Source of the DNA: Mucilaginibacter sp. | Lineage (GTDB): Bacteria; Bacteroidota; Bacteroidia; Sphingobacteriales; Sphingobacteriaceae | DNA length: 64,000 nucleotides | Assembly (NCBI GenBank): GCA_028288025.1 | Contig: JAQBOM010000024.1 | Location: 1 to 64,000, forward strand | Reading direction: 5' to 3' | Shown here: one piece after another, positions 18,188-27,072 of the stretch | Layout of the letters: every line of letters starts with the position of its first letter | How positions within the stretch are numbered: position 1 is the first letter of the stretch | Made by a program: the position numbers and the translations under genes | The notes under the pieces: generated by a model | Databases searched by the model: none | What the model saw: only the letters and a program-made list of their open reading frames with translations | Told to the model about the DNA's origin: nothing

Positions 18188-19909
18188 TTAAATATTCCCA
18201 TTCTTAAATTCTTCAATGGCATGATGTGCGGCTCTTGCTGTAAGCGCCATAAAAGTTAGTGACGGGTTTTGCACACCGGTCGACGTCATACACGCCCCGT
18301 CGGTCACAAAAACATTCGGGCAGGTATGCAGCTGGTTCCATTTATTCAGAAGCGATGTTTTGGGATCCTTACCCATCCTTACGCCGCCCACCTCATGAAT
18401 ATCCAATCCGGGCGGCCAATGATTATCGTTCGGAGTTATATCCTTGCAGCCGGCTTTTTCAAGCATTTCGGCACCCTGCTGTAAAAAATCTCTTTTTAGC
18501 CTCTCATCATTTTCGTCATAGTCAACCGAAACCGTTAGCAGCGGGATGCCCCAATCATCTTTTTTGTCCTTGCTTAAATAAACGTAGTTTGTTTCTTTGG
18601 GGATGGTTTCCCCCTGCATCATCATGTAAATACCCCAGTCGCCTGGGTCCGAAATAGCATCTTTATAATTTTTGCCGATCTGGTCTCCCTCGGTTTGATG
18701 GCCCCATCCGCCACGCGTAGCCGTATAAAAAACCATATAGCCCCTTAAAAAATCGGTTTCCTGTTTGTGTACGTTCCTGAAATTTGGCATCATCACAGCC
18801 GTAGGCCGGCGGCCATAGTAATAGGTGTCGTCGTAGCCTTCCATTCTCGCGGTAAGCGACCCGCGATAGTTTTGGAAGGCAATGTATTTACCAAGCAAGC
18901 CATTGTCATTTCCCAACCCATTGGGAAAACGGGCAGATGTTGAATTTAATAAGATGAGGTTGGTATTTAGCGCGGCCGCATTAACAAAAATTATTTTTGC
19001 ATAATATTCGGTAGCTTGTTTGGTATGCGCATCGATCACCCTGACCCCGGTCGCTTTTCCCTTTTTTTCATCATAAATAATGGAATGAACCACAGAATCA
19101 GGCAGTATAGTCAAATTGCCCGTTTTGGCTGCGGTTGGCAGCGTGGATGAGTTGGAGCTAAAATATCCCCCGAAAGGGCACCCGCGCTGGCATAAATTCC
19201 GGGCCTGGCATTGCCCCCGGCCCTGCTCCAGGTGGATTTCTTTAGGCTTGGTCAAATGAGCGCAGCGGCCGATAATCACATGGCGGTCCTTATAATGATC
19301 CATTATCCTTTTTTGCATTACCTTTTCCACAACGTTCATCTCCCAGGGCGGCAAAAACTCGCCGTCGGGTAAGGTTTCTAACCCGTCATGATTGCCGCTT
19401 ATCCCCGCAAAGGTTTCCACATAACTATACCAGGGCGCCAGGTCATTATACCGAATGGGCCAGTCTACCGCATAACCATCTCTTGCCGGGCCTTCAAAAT
19501 CAAATTTACTCCAGCGTTGCGTTTGCCGCGCCCATAACAGCGATTTACCTCCAACCTGGTAGCCGCGTATCCAGTCGAACGGCTTCTCCTGGATATAAGG
19601 ATGCTCTTTATCCTTAACAAAAAAGTGTTCGGTACTTTCATCAAAGGCATAACAGCGGTTAACTATGGGGTTTTCCTCTTTTACCTCTAAGGGCAAATGG
19701 CCATGGTGTTTAAAATCCCACGGGTTTTTGGTAGCTGTGGGATAATCTTTCAAATGAACAACGTTTTTGCCGCGTTCCAATACAAGGGTTTTTAACCCGC
19801 CCTGGCATAATTCCTTAGCCGCCCAGCCGCCGCTTATGCCCGAGCCGATAACAATGGCGTCGTAAGTATGGTCAGCGTTGGCCTTGTAGTTAAAATCGAC
19901 TGAAGACAT
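18188..19909 (-). CDS. GMC-family FAD-dependent oxidoreductase
   Basis: Encodes 573 residues. The N-terminal FAD-binding Rossmann motif is AIVIGSGISGGWAAKELC with acidic VLERG after it. A middle GMC segment has VGGKSLLWARQTQRW. The C-terminus has the family region HEVGGVRMGKDPKTS followed by NVFVTDGACMTSTGVQNPSL, where His residues for catalysis are expected. GMC enzymes oxidise alcohols or sugars. In Bacteroidota similar proteins oxidise sugars and often come with a small gluconate-dehydrogenase-like subunit, which is not present here. A four-Cys stretch (CQARNLCQRGCPFGG) near residue 235 is notable and recalls Fe-S sites. Transcribed alone and divergently from the MOSC gene. Confidence 0.9.
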   Translation of the reverse strand: MSSVDFNYKANADHTYDAIVIGSGISGGWAAKELCQGGLKTLVLERGKNVVHLKDYPTATKNPWDFKHHGHLPLEVKEENPIVNRCYAFDESTEHFFVKDKEHPYIQEKPFDWIRGYQVGGKSLLWARQTQRWSKFDFEGPARDGYAVDWPIRYNDLAPWYSYVETFAGISGNHDGLETLPDGEFLPPWEMNVVEKVMQKRIMDHYKDRHVIIGRCAHLTKPKEIHLEQGRGQCQARNLCQRGCPFGGYFSSNSSTLPTAAKTGNLTILPDSVVHSIIYDEKKGKATGVRVIDAHTKQATEYYAKIIFVNAAALNTNLILLNSTSARFPNGLGNDNGLLGKYIAFQNYRGSLTARMEGYDDTYYYGRRPTAVMMPNFRNVHKQETDFLRGYMVFYTATRGGWGHQTEGDQIGKNYKDAISDPGDWGIYMMMQGETIPKETNYVYLSKDKKDDWGIPLLTVSVDYDENDERLKRDFLQQGAEMLEKAGCKDITPNDNHWPPGLDIHEVGGVRMGKDPKTSLLNKWNQLHTCPNVFVTDGACMTSTGVQNPSLTFMALTARAAHHAIEEFKNGNI

Positions 19910-19970
19910 AATCAGAAAGTTTAATAATTGGTTAGCTAATATAAGGATTGATTTATTAAGTTGGATTAAA

Positions 19971-20043
19971 AAGTGAGGGGTTGATTGTGTTAGATTAAGT
20001 TGATATGTTTGAAGTAAATTGTAACTTAATCAACCGCTCACTT
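19971..20043. repeat. Inverted-arm tandem-repeat tract
   Basis: Sixteen-base arms 19971-19986 and 20028-20043 are complementary with one mismatch (left AAGTGAGGGGTTGATT). It lies between the divergent GMC and MOSC genes. Part of the same words recur at 20993-21027. Confidence 0.65.
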
Positions 20044-20066
20044 ACTCAACATAATAAACCAACAAC

Positions 20067-20900
20067 GTGCTTCAAATAAGCGAATTATACATTTATCCGA
20101 TTAAATCGCTGGCTGGGATTGCGGTTAATAAAGCCACTATCACGGCAACCGGTTTTAAGCACGACCGGCGATGGATGCTGGTGGATGTGAATAACCGGTT
20201 TATTTCGCAACGCGAAGTTTCGCAATTGGCGTTGCTACAAGTAACAATTGAACAGGACGGCTTATTGGTGACACATAAGATAAAAGGAGATTCCATTGCT
20301 ATTCCCTTTAAATCGTCCGGTATTGAAATAACTGTAACCATTTGGGACGATACCTGTACCGGCGAATATGTGAGCAAAGAAATTGACGAATGGTTTACGG
20401 CTATGTTAGGTTTAGAGTGCCGGCTAGTGTACATGCCCGATACCAGTAAACGGTTGGTTGACCAGCGATACGCACCGGGAAACGCCATTACATCATTTTC
20501 TGATGCTTATCCATTCCTAATCATTGGCCAGGCGTCGCTGGACGATCTGAACAGCCGCCTGGAGGAAGCCTTGCCGATGAACAGGTTCAGGCCGAATATG
20601 GTATTTACCGGCGGCAAGCCTTACGAGGAAGACTTACTCGCCCATTTCAAAATAGGTGATGTAAATTTTTATGGCGTAAAGCTGTGCGACAGATGTGTAA
20701 TGACCACTATTGATCAAAACAGCCTTGCAAAAGCAAAAGAACCGCTTAAAACACTGGCCGAATACCGCCGGAAAGACAATAAAATACTATTCGGGCAAAA
20801 CCTGGTTCATGATGGCGACGGCGTGATCGCTATTGGCGATCACTTACAAATTATAAGTATCAGCCACGAGGAAAGATTTATAATAAACCAGGCGATTTAA
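20067..20900 (+). CDS. MOSC-domain protein with N-terminal beta-barrel
   Basis: Encodes 277 residues from a GTG start that leads into ISELYIYPIKSLAGI, the standard opening of this family. The N-terminal MOSC beta-barrel spans about residues 1-110 and the MOSC domain about 115-265. The conserved cysteine lies in KLCDRCVMTTID, the position that binds the molybdenum cofactor in YcbX/mARC relatives. Those relatives reduce N-hydroxylated compounds with electrons from a partner. No fused ferredoxin domain is present, so an outside electron donor is needed. It stands alone between two repeat tracts. Confidence 0.87.
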   Translation: MLQISELYIYPIKSLAGIAVNKATITATGFKHDRRWMLVDVNNRFISQREVSQLALLQVTIEQDGLLVTHKIKGDSIAIPFKSSGIEITVTIWDDTCTGEYVSKEIDEWFTAMLGLECRLVYMPDTSKRLVDQRYAPGNAITSFSDAYPFLIIGQASLDDLNSRLEEALPMNRFRPNMVFTGGKPYEEDLLAHFKIGDVNFYGVKLCDRCVMTTIDQNSLAKAKEPLKTLAEYRRKDNKILFGQNLVHDGDGVIAIGDHLQIISISHEERFIINQAI

Positions 20901-20992
20901 AGTTTCAAATGTGTAAGCCGTCAAAACATTTTGTTATTATTGTGTACTGATGGTGGATTATGTTGAAATTGATTTAATATTGATTTTTGAAC

Positions 20993-21027
20993 TGCTCACT
21001 TAGTCAACCTAATCAACCAAATCAACT
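20993..21027. repeat. Short degenerate tandem-repeat tract
   Basis: The words CTCACTTAGTCAAC, CTAATCAAC and CAAATCAAC follow one another just upstream of the Rrf2 gene and resemble the arm at 20028-20050. It ends about 20 bases before the Rrf2 start codon. Confidence 0.5.
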
Positions 21028-21046
21028 ATCTCTGTATATTTAAAAG

Positions 21047-21484
21047 ATGTTATCAAAAAAAACCAAGTACGCGATTAAAGCCCTTGTGATATTGGGGAAA
21101 AACGCGGATAAGCCCCCAATGCAGATCTCACGGATCGCTGAGGAGGAACGGATACCAAAGAAATTCCTTGAGCAGATATTGCTAGACTTGCGTAACGCAG
21201 GTTACCTGTATAGTAAGAAAGGTGCAGGTGGCGGCTATAGCCTGAATAAGGACCCTAAAGACATATATTTGGTAAGCATTATGCGCATTACCGACGGCCC
21301 CATCGCTATGGTGCCCTGCGCCAGCTTGAATTTTTACCACAAATGCGAAGAATGCCACCAGGAAACAACCTGCGGCATCCGGGACGTGTTTGTGGATGTA
21401 AGGGACGCTACCCTCAAAGTCCTTTCGGAAACCAGCATTGCCGATATTATCGCCCGCGAGAATTCGCTGATTGTGAAAGTGTAG
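21047..21484 (+). CDS. Rrf2-family transcriptional regulator
   Basis: Encodes 145 residues. A winged helix covers about residues 1-75, with TKYAIKALVILGK at the start, the recognition region RIPKKFLEQILLDLRNAGYL and the wing SKKGAGGGYSL. Four cysteines lie in PCASLN, HKCEEC and TTCGI (residues about 87-106), where IscR-type relatives hold an Fe-S cluster. The related CymR controls cysteine synthesis. As the gene lies directly before the sulfite reductase/CysHDN cluster on the same strand, it probably senses sulfur or Fe-S status and controls that cluster; this is inference. It may also be autoregulated. Confidence 0.9.
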   Translation: MLSKKTKYAIKALVILGKNADKPPMQISRIAEEERIPKKFLEQILLDLRNAGYLYSKKGAGGGYSLNKDPKDIYLVSIMRITDGPIAMVPCASLNFYHKCEECHQETTCGIRDVFVDVRDATLKVLSETSIADIIARENSLIVKV

Positions 21485-21490
21485 GCTTTT

Positions 21491-21663
21491 AGAAGCAGGA
21501 AACAAGAGATCAAGAAGCAAGAGCCAAGATTTAAGATTTAAGTCAACCACGCTTAAACGCATATAATGCGCTGTATCCTGGCTGTTGTTTCCTGCTTCTT
21601 GATTCTCATTGTCTTGGCTCTTGATTCTTACTGTCTTGCTTCTTGGCTCTTATTGTCTTGCTT
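21491..21663. repeat. 7-nt/22-nt tandem repeats with inverted arms
   Basis: The left part (21491-21542) is a run of 7-nt units such as GAAGCAG, AGAAGCA, AGAGCCA and AGATTTA. The right part holds three tandem 22-nt units at 21598-21619, 21620-21641 and 21642-21663, each of the form CTTGRYT-CTYAYTGT-CTTGSYT. The arms AGAAGCAGGAAAC (21491-21503) and GTTTCCTGCTTCT (21587-21599) are perfectly complementary. The tract fills most of the gap between the Rrf2 gene and the sulfite reductase gene. Confidence 0.85.
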
Positions 21664-21920
21664 CTCCCCCTTAAAATATAATCAAAAAGTAAAAATTGAT
21701 AATTTGGAAATAATTACGACCAATTCCATATACTATCTATATATTTGTTGCTATATTATTGTTGCATTATAAAAAACAATTTATTGCGACTATTGTAAAG
21801 TAAAGTGTTAGTTGTTTCCGATACAAAAGCAATGACTCCGACTTTAATTTATAGTTACAGCACACCGCGCCGGCAATAGCTTGAGCGGTTTTATTATTCA
21901 TAAAAACTAATACCCACTTT
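21664..21920 (+). other. Leader region of the sulfate assimilation genes
   Basis: About 257 AT-rich bases. TATATTTG at 21740-21747 fits the -7 consensus, which would leave a leader of about 170 bases before the sulfite reductase start, but no -33 element stands at the right distance. No known riboswitch was recognised. Confidence 0.35.
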
Positions 21921-24014
21921 ATGCAAAGCTTCAGAACCGAGCTGGAGGATCCGATTGTTGAAAAAGACATAATTGACCTGGAAAAAAAGATCAGGGCTTT
22001 TCGTGAAGGAAAGATACATGATGAAAAGTTCAGGAGCTTGCGCCTTGCCCGTGGCATTTACGGCCAGCGTCAGCCTGGCGTACAAATGGTGCGGATAAAA
22101 CTACCATTCGGGAAAGTTACTTTTACGCAATTACTGAGAATAGCCGATATTTCTGACGAATACGCAAGTCGTAATCTGCACTTAACCACGCGGCAGGATA
22201 TCCAGATACATTATGTTAGCCTTGACCGTACACCGCAATTATGGGCCGAATTGGCAAAGGATGACATCACGCTACGTGAAGCGTGCGGCAATACGGTAAG
22301 AAACGTAACATCCTCTCCCACCTCGGGAATTGACCCCGATGAGCCATTTGATGTTTCGCCCTATGCGCAAGCTACGTTTGAATATTTTTTGCGCAATCCT
22401 ATCTGCCAGGATATGGGCCGCAAGTTCAAAATATCTTTTTCATCGAGCGAAGCGGACACCGCGTTTTCATATATTCACGATGTTGGTGTGATCCCGAAAC
22501 TGAACGGCAATGGCGAACGCGGCTTTAAGGTGATGATAGGTGGCGGTTTAGGCGCCCAGCCTTTGCTGGCGAGCATAGTTGAAGAGTTTTTACCGGAGGA
22601 TCAGCTGATACCGTATATCGAAACGATAATACGTGTATTTGACCGGTATGGCGAACGCAACAACCGCAACAAGGCCCGGTTTAAATATCTTATCCAGAAA
22701 ATCGGCCTGCCGGAAGTGCTCTTACTTATGGAAATTGAGCGCAAGGCGAACAAAGTAAAATCGTACCCCATTAACAGAAATTCTATTAAGGAGTCGTTAA
22801 TTCCTGCACCTGTAGCCATTCCCGAAATCACTATAAATAATCCGCTGCGGTATGAGCAGTGGCTGATAACCAATGTTTTTGAGCAGAAGCAAAAAGGATT
22901 TTATGGCGTATATATTAAAGTGCCTGTCGGCGATATACCTACCGATACTGCAAGAAAACTCATCGACGCGATAAAGCCTTATGTAGCCGATGAGATCAGG
23001 ATAACCCAAAACCAGGGTTTATTGCTAAAATATGCACGCAAAGAGGCGCTGCCGGCTTTATATACCGCCCTGGATGAACTTGAGTTTGCAACACCAGGCT
23101 TTGACAGCGTAGCCGATGTTACCACCTGCCCCGGTACTGATACCTGTAACCTGGGCATATCAAACAGCATGACCCTTGCACGCGTGCTTGAAGACGTGAT
23201 CTATAATGAGTACGAGGATTTTATACTTAACCGCGAAATAAAGATAAAGATAAGCGGGTGCATGAACTCGTGCGGGCAGCATGGGCTGGCGCATATCGGT
23301 TTTCATGGCAGCTCGTTAAAGGCCGGCACCCGGGTATTACCGTCAGTACAAGTATTGCTGGGCGGAGGCACCGTTGGCGACGGCGTTGGCCGCGCAGCCG
23401 AAAAAGTTTTAAAAGTGCCTGCCAAGCGCGCCACCCTGGTGTTAAGGGCCATACTTGACAATTATAAAGAACAATCTACAGAACACGAGACTTTCCATGC
23501 TTACTACGACAGGCAGGGGAAGGACTATTTCTACCAGATGTTAAAACCATTGGCCGACCTGACCACCTTGACAGACGATGAGTTTGTTGACTGGGGCCAC
23601 CAGGAGACTTTTGCCACCGCCATAGGCGTTGGGGAATGTGCCGGCGTGGTTATCGACCTGGTTGCTACATTATTGTATGAATCGGACGAAAAACTAGGCT
23701 GGGCAAATGAGTCATTCAACGCCGGCGCATGGGCGGATGCCATCTATCATTCGTACAATGTATTTATCGGCTCGGCTAAGGCTCTGCTGCTTGATAAAAA
23801 CATTAACAGCAGTACGCAAACCGGCATTATCCGCGAATTTGATACAAATTACATCGCTACTGGAGAAATAGATCTTAACAGCAGCTTTAATGACCTGGTA
23901 TTACAGATCAACAAAAACGAACCTTCTGAAGCTTTCGCTCGGGAATATGTGAATGCCGCTACGGAGTTTTTAAAAACAGTTAAAGCAAAGAGAGAGGAAT
24001 TGGTACAATCATGA
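21921..24014 (+). CDS. Assimilatory sulfite (nitrite/sulfite) reductase with C-terminal HEPN-like domain
   Basis: Encodes 697 residues. The first 530 or so form a siroheme/[4Fe-4S] reductase with two ferredoxin-like halves (ASRNLHLTTRQDIQIHYV and RITQNQGLLLK). The cluster cysteines are seen in TTCPGTDTCNLGIS and ISGCMNSCGQHG. It reduces sulfite to sulfide with electrons from ferredoxin; no flavoprotein subunit is encoded nearby. The last 160 residues are helical (FNAGAWADAIYHSYNVFIGSA) and resemble a HEPN domain, an addition absent from classical CysI. Neighbours cobA and the Met8-like gene supply its siroheme. It overlaps cobA by 4 bases. Confidence 0.92.
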   Translation: MQSFRTELEDPIVEKDIIDLEKKIRAFREGKIHDEKFRSLRLARGIYGQRQPGVQMVRIKLPFGKVTFTQLLRIADISDEYASRNLHLTTRQDIQIHYVSLDRTPQLWAELAKDDITLREACGNTVRNVTSSPTSGIDPDEPFDVSPYAQATFEYFLRNPICQDMGRKFKISFSSSEADTAFSYIHDVGVIPKLNGNGERGFKVMIGGGLGAQPLLASIVEEFLPEDQLIPYIETIIRVFDRYGERNNRNKARFKYLIQKIGLPEVLLLMEIERKANKVKSYPINRNSIKESLIPAPVAIPEITINNPLRYEQWLITNVFEQKQKGFYGVYIKVPVGDIPTDTARKLIDAIKPYVADEIRITQNQGLLLKYARKEALPALYTALDELEFATPGFDSVADVTTCPGTDTCNLGISNSMTLARVLEDVIYNEYEDFILNREIKIKISGCMNSCGQHGLAHIGFHGSSLKAGTRVLPSVQVLLGGGTVGDGVGRAAEKVLKVPAKRATLVLRAILDNYKEQSTEHETFHAYYDRQGKDYFYQMLKPLADLTTLTDDEFVDWGHQETFATAIGVGECAGVVIDLVATLLYESDEKLGWANESFNAGAWADAIYHSYNVFIGSAKALLLDKNINSSTQTGIIREFDTNYIATGEIDLNSSFNDLVLQINKNEPSEAFAREYVNAATEFLKTVKAKREELVQS

Positions 24015-24799
24015 GTATAACCACCACTAAAAATAGCAAAGAGCCACGTATAACGTTAGTTGGCGCAGGCCCCGGCGATACCGACCTGATCACACTTAAA
24101 GGCGTAAAAGCGCTTAAAACAGCCGATGTTGTTTTATACGATGCGTTGGTAAACGAAGAGCTTTTGGAATTTGCACCTGAACATGCTACCAGGGTATATG
24201 TAGGCAAACGCTCCGGCGACCACACCTATTCGCAGGATGCCGTTAATAAGCTGATGGTAGATTATGCCATTAACTACGGCCACGTGGTACGCCTTAAAGG
24301 CGGCGACCCTTTTGTATTCGGCCGCGGGTATGAAGAATTAGACTTTGCTGTATTACACAACATCCCGGCAGAGGTTATACCAGGTATATCCAGCTCGATA
24401 GCTGTGCCGGGCTTACAGCAGATCCCGGTAACACACCGTGGCTTAAGCGAAAGCTTTTGGGTGGTAACAGGTACTACCGCCAGCGGGAAGGTATCAGCCG
24501 ATGTTTATGAAGCCGCACGTACAAAAGCCACCGTTGTGGTTTTAATGGGTATTCATAAACTGGCCGAGATTGCCGGAATATTTAAAAACGAAGGAAAAAA
24601 TGCACTCCCCGTTGCGGTTATTCAAAGCGGTTCAACCAAAGACGAGAAAGTTGTTGTTGGTATTGTTGATACGATAGTTGAACTGGCCGAAGAAAACAAA
24701 ATCACCTCGCCTGCTATTATTGTATTGGGCGAGGTAGTGTCACTTCACCCCAAATTTCAACCTATGAAGGAGTTTTATGACATTGTTGCGGAAGGATAA
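24011..24799 (+). CDS. cobA: Uroporphyrinogen-III C-methyltransferase
   Basis: Encodes 262 residues. It transfers two methyl groups from S-adenosylmethionine to uroporphyrinogen III, giving precorrin-2, the first step towards siroheme. Family motifs are VGAGPGDTDLITLKG near the start, VVRLKGGDPFVFGRG, and PGISSSIAVPGLQQIPVTHRG. The length is normal for the stand-alone SUMT form. The ATGA overlap with the sulfite reductase stop indicates translational coupling. The next gene supplies the dehydrogenase/ferrochelatase step, so the cofactor route is complete in this operon. Confidence 0.94.
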   Translation: MSITTTKNSKEPRITLVGAGPGDTDLITLKGVKALKTADVVLYDALVNEELLEFAPEHATRVYVGKRSGDHTYSQDAVNKLMVDYAINYGHVVRLKGGDPFVFGRGYEELDFAVLHNIPAEVIPGISSSIAVPGLQQIPVTHRGLSESFWVVTGTTASGKVSADVYEAARTKATVVVLMGIHKLAEIAGIFKNEGKNALPVAVIQSGSTKDEKVVVGIVDTIVELAEENKITSPAIIVLGEVVSLHPKFQPMKEFYDIVAEG

Positions 24800-26288
24800 C
24801 AGGTTAAATGTAATCGGGGATAAAAAAATAGCCGGAAGCAACCCGTTGTTTCCTGTTTTTTTAAAACTGAACACATTGCATACCGTACTGGTTGGCGCCG
24901 GAAACGTTGGGCTCGAAAAGCTGAACGCCATCCTGCACAACAGCCCGGAAGCAAAGGTTACGGTTATCGCCCTGCACATTTTACCCGAAGTATATACCCT
25001 GGCTGAACAATATAAAAGCATAAAAATCATTCAAAAAGCTTTTACTGACGACGACCTGGACACCGCAGACGTGGTCATAGCGGCGACAAGCGACGGCGAG
25101 CTGAATAAATTCGTCCGCCAGTCGGCGCATGACAGAAAGTTACTCATCAACGTGGCAGATAAGCCAGACCTTTGCGATTTTTACCTGAGCTCGATCGTTC
25201 AAAAAGGCGACCTGAAGATCGCTATCTCAACCAACGGCAAATCTCCAACCATCGCCAAAAGACTAAAAGAGGTTTTGACCGAGGGCTTGCCCGATGAGCT
25301 GGATATTACCTTGCAGCAAATGAGCGATCTCAGAAATTCACTTAGCGGGGACTTTGCGCATAAGGTTAAAACATTAAATAAGGTTACCTCGGTGCTCGTG
25401 GAGCCCAAACAGCTTGAAAAGAAGAATTTGATATGGCTGATATGGGGCACTATTTTGCTCTCTATCATTACGGCTGTGGCGGCGCTTTGGATCAAAGAGC
25501 CGGCCTTTAAATCGTATGTACAGGGCATTAGCCCGATGTTCTATTATTTCCTGGCGGCAGGTTTTGTTTTTGCCTTGATAGACGGTGCCATTGGCATGTC
25601 GTACGGGGTTACATCAACAACATTTTCATTGTCGATGGGCATCCCTCCTGCCTCGGCTAGTATGGGTGTGCATTTATCCGAAATTATGAGCAATGGTATT
25701 GCCGGGTGGATGCATTACCGCATGGGCAACATTAACTGGAAGCTATTTAAACTTTTGCTGATCCCGGGTATTGTTGGCGCCGTTACCGGCGCCTACCTCC
25801 TTTCATCGTTAGAGCATTACAGCCAGTACACCAAGCCCTTTGTTTCGGTTTATACGCTGATATTGGGTTTGGTAATCCTGTCAAAGGCATTTAAAATTGG
25901 TGCAAAGAGATCATCCCAAAAAATAAAAAGAATTTCGCTATTGGGATTGGGCGGCGGCTTTATCGACGCTGTTGGCGGCGGCGGATGGGGATCGATTGTA
26001 TTATCCACACTCATTGCAGGCGGTAGGCACCCGCGATTTTCATTGGGTACGGTTAAATTGTCCAGGTTTTTCATAGCCCTGATGAGCTCGATAACTTTTA
26101 TTACCATGCTCAACAGCAATCACTGGGAGGCGGTTGCGGGTTTGGTTATCGGCAGCGCTATTGCATCCCCTATCGCTGCTAAAATATCAAACAAGATATC
26201 GGCCAAAGCGATCATGATTGCTGTAGCCGTGATTGTAATTTTGATCAGTATTAAAAGTATCGTTGCTTTTTTAACGAAGGTATTGTAA
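24777..26288 (+). CDS. Fusion of siroheme synthase (Met8-like) and TauE/SafE (TSUP) transporter
   Basis: Encodes 503 residues. Residues 1 to about 210 form a precorrin-2 dehydrogenase/sirohydrochlorin ferrochelatase domain, with the NAD-binding motif VLVGAGNVGLEKL, then VVIAATSDGELN, and STNGKSPTIAKRLKE. From about residue 218 onward there are about eight membrane segments of the TSUP family, with DGAIGMSYGVTSTTF and the second-half repeat GLGGGFIDAVGGGGWGSI. TSUP proteins move sulfite, sulfate or organosulfonates. One polypeptide thus joins cofactor synthesis with sulfur-oxyanion transport. The start overlaps cobA by 23 bases, and cysH begins one base after its stop. Confidence 0.92.
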   Translation: MTLLRKDNRLNVIGDKKIAGSNPLFPVFLKLNTLHTVLVGAGNVGLEKLNAILHNSPEAKVTVIALHILPEVYTLAEQYKSIKIIQKAFTDDDLDTADVVIAATSDGELNKFVRQSAHDRKLLINVADKPDLCDFYLSSIVQKGDLKIAISTNGKSPTIAKRLKEVLTEGLPDELDITLQQMSDLRNSLSGDFAHKVKTLNKVTSVLVEPKQLEKKNLIWLIWGTILLSIITAVAALWIKEPAFKSYVQGISPMFYYFLAAGFVFALIDGAIGMSYGVTSTTFSLSMGIPPASASMGVHLSEIMSNGIAGWMHYRMGNINWKLFKLLLIPGIVGAVTGAYLLSSLEHYSQYTKPFVSVYTLILGLVILSKAFKIGAKRSSQKIKRISLLGLGGGFIDAVGGGGWGSIVLSTLIAGGRHPRFSLGTVKLSRFFIALMSSITFITMLNSNHWEAVAGLVIGSAIASPIAAKISNKISAKAIMIAVAVIVILISIKSIVAFLTKVL

Positions 26289-26289
26289 G

Positions 26290-27003
26290 ATGAATAAGTT
26301 CGCTGAAAATATACATAAACAAACCGAAGGGCTTAAGCCGGATGAAGCATTAACGCTGTTGGCGGATGCTTTCCCGGGGCAAATCACTTTTTCGACCAGT
26401 TTTGGATGGGAAGACCAGGTAATTACGCACATGATATTCAGCAATAAGCTGCCGGTTAAAGTTTTTACGCTCGAAACCGGCCGTTTATTCCCGGAAACAT
26501 ATTATGTTTGGAACCGGACAATGGAAATATACGGGCAACCGATACATGCATATTATCCGAACAACGAGGCCCTGGAGCAAATGGTTAATGCTAAAGGGCC
26601 AAACAGCTTCTACGAATCAGTTGATAACCGTAAGGAATGCTGCGGTATCCGTAAGGTTGAGCCACTGAACCGTGCGCTGTCGGGTAATAAGTGCTGGATT
26701 ACCGGCATCCGTGCCGAACAATCAGAAACCCGGCAATCTATGGGACATGTTGAATGGGACGAACCGCACCAGCTGGTTAAATTTCACCCGATTTATGATT
26801 GGACGCTGGATGATGTGAAGGCTTATATCAAACAGTACAACATCCCATATAATACCCTGCACGACCGCGGTTTTCCGAGCATAGGCTGCGCACCCTGCAC
26901 CAGGGCAGTTCAGCCGGGAGAAGATTTCAGGGCAGGAAGATGGTGGTGGGAAGACCAGTCGAAAAAAGAATGCGGCCTGCATGAAGAAATTTTCAAGGCT
27001 TGA
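26290..27003 (+). CDS. cysH: Assimilatory adenylyl-sulfate reductase
   Basis: Encodes 237 residues. It reduces activated sulfate to sulfite with thioredoxin or a similar donor. The PP-loop fold is seen in TFSTSFGWEDQVITHM. The Cys pair in KECCGIRKVEPL and the pair in IGCAPCTR would bind a [4Fe-4S] cluster, which marks enzymes that use APS rather than PAPS. The catalytic cysteine lies in the C-terminal KECGLHEE. The absence of an APS kinase in the neighbourhood agrees with direct APS use. Confidence 0.94.
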   Translation: MNKFAENIHKQTEGLKPDEALTLLADAFPGQITFSTSFGWEDQVITHMIFSNKLPVKVFTLETGRLFPETYYVWNRTMEIYGQPIHAYYPNNEALEQMVNAKGPNSFYESVDNRKECCGIRKVEPLNRALSGNKCWITGIRAEQSETRQSMGHVEWDEPHQLVKFHPIYDWTLDDVKAYIKQYNIPYNTLHDRGFPSIGCAPCTRAVQPGEDFRAGRWWWEDQSKKECGLHEEIFKA

Positions 27004-27029
27004 TAATGAAAAAAATATACAAAAGAAAA

Positions 27030-27063
27030 AATTCAATAACTCAATAATTCAGTAATTCTATAA
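27030..27063. repeat. Short tandem-repeat tract before cysD
   Basis: Units such as ATTCAATA, ACTCAATA, ATTCAGTA and ATTCTATA follow one another with a period of 7-8 bases in the gap between cysH and cysD. Confidence 0.5.
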
Positions 27064-27072
27064 TTTATAATA

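Noticed and set aside
21491..21663. Tandem repeats considered as a CRISPR array
   Set aside because: Units are 7 to 22 nt and directly joined with no spacers; no cas genes are present in the window.
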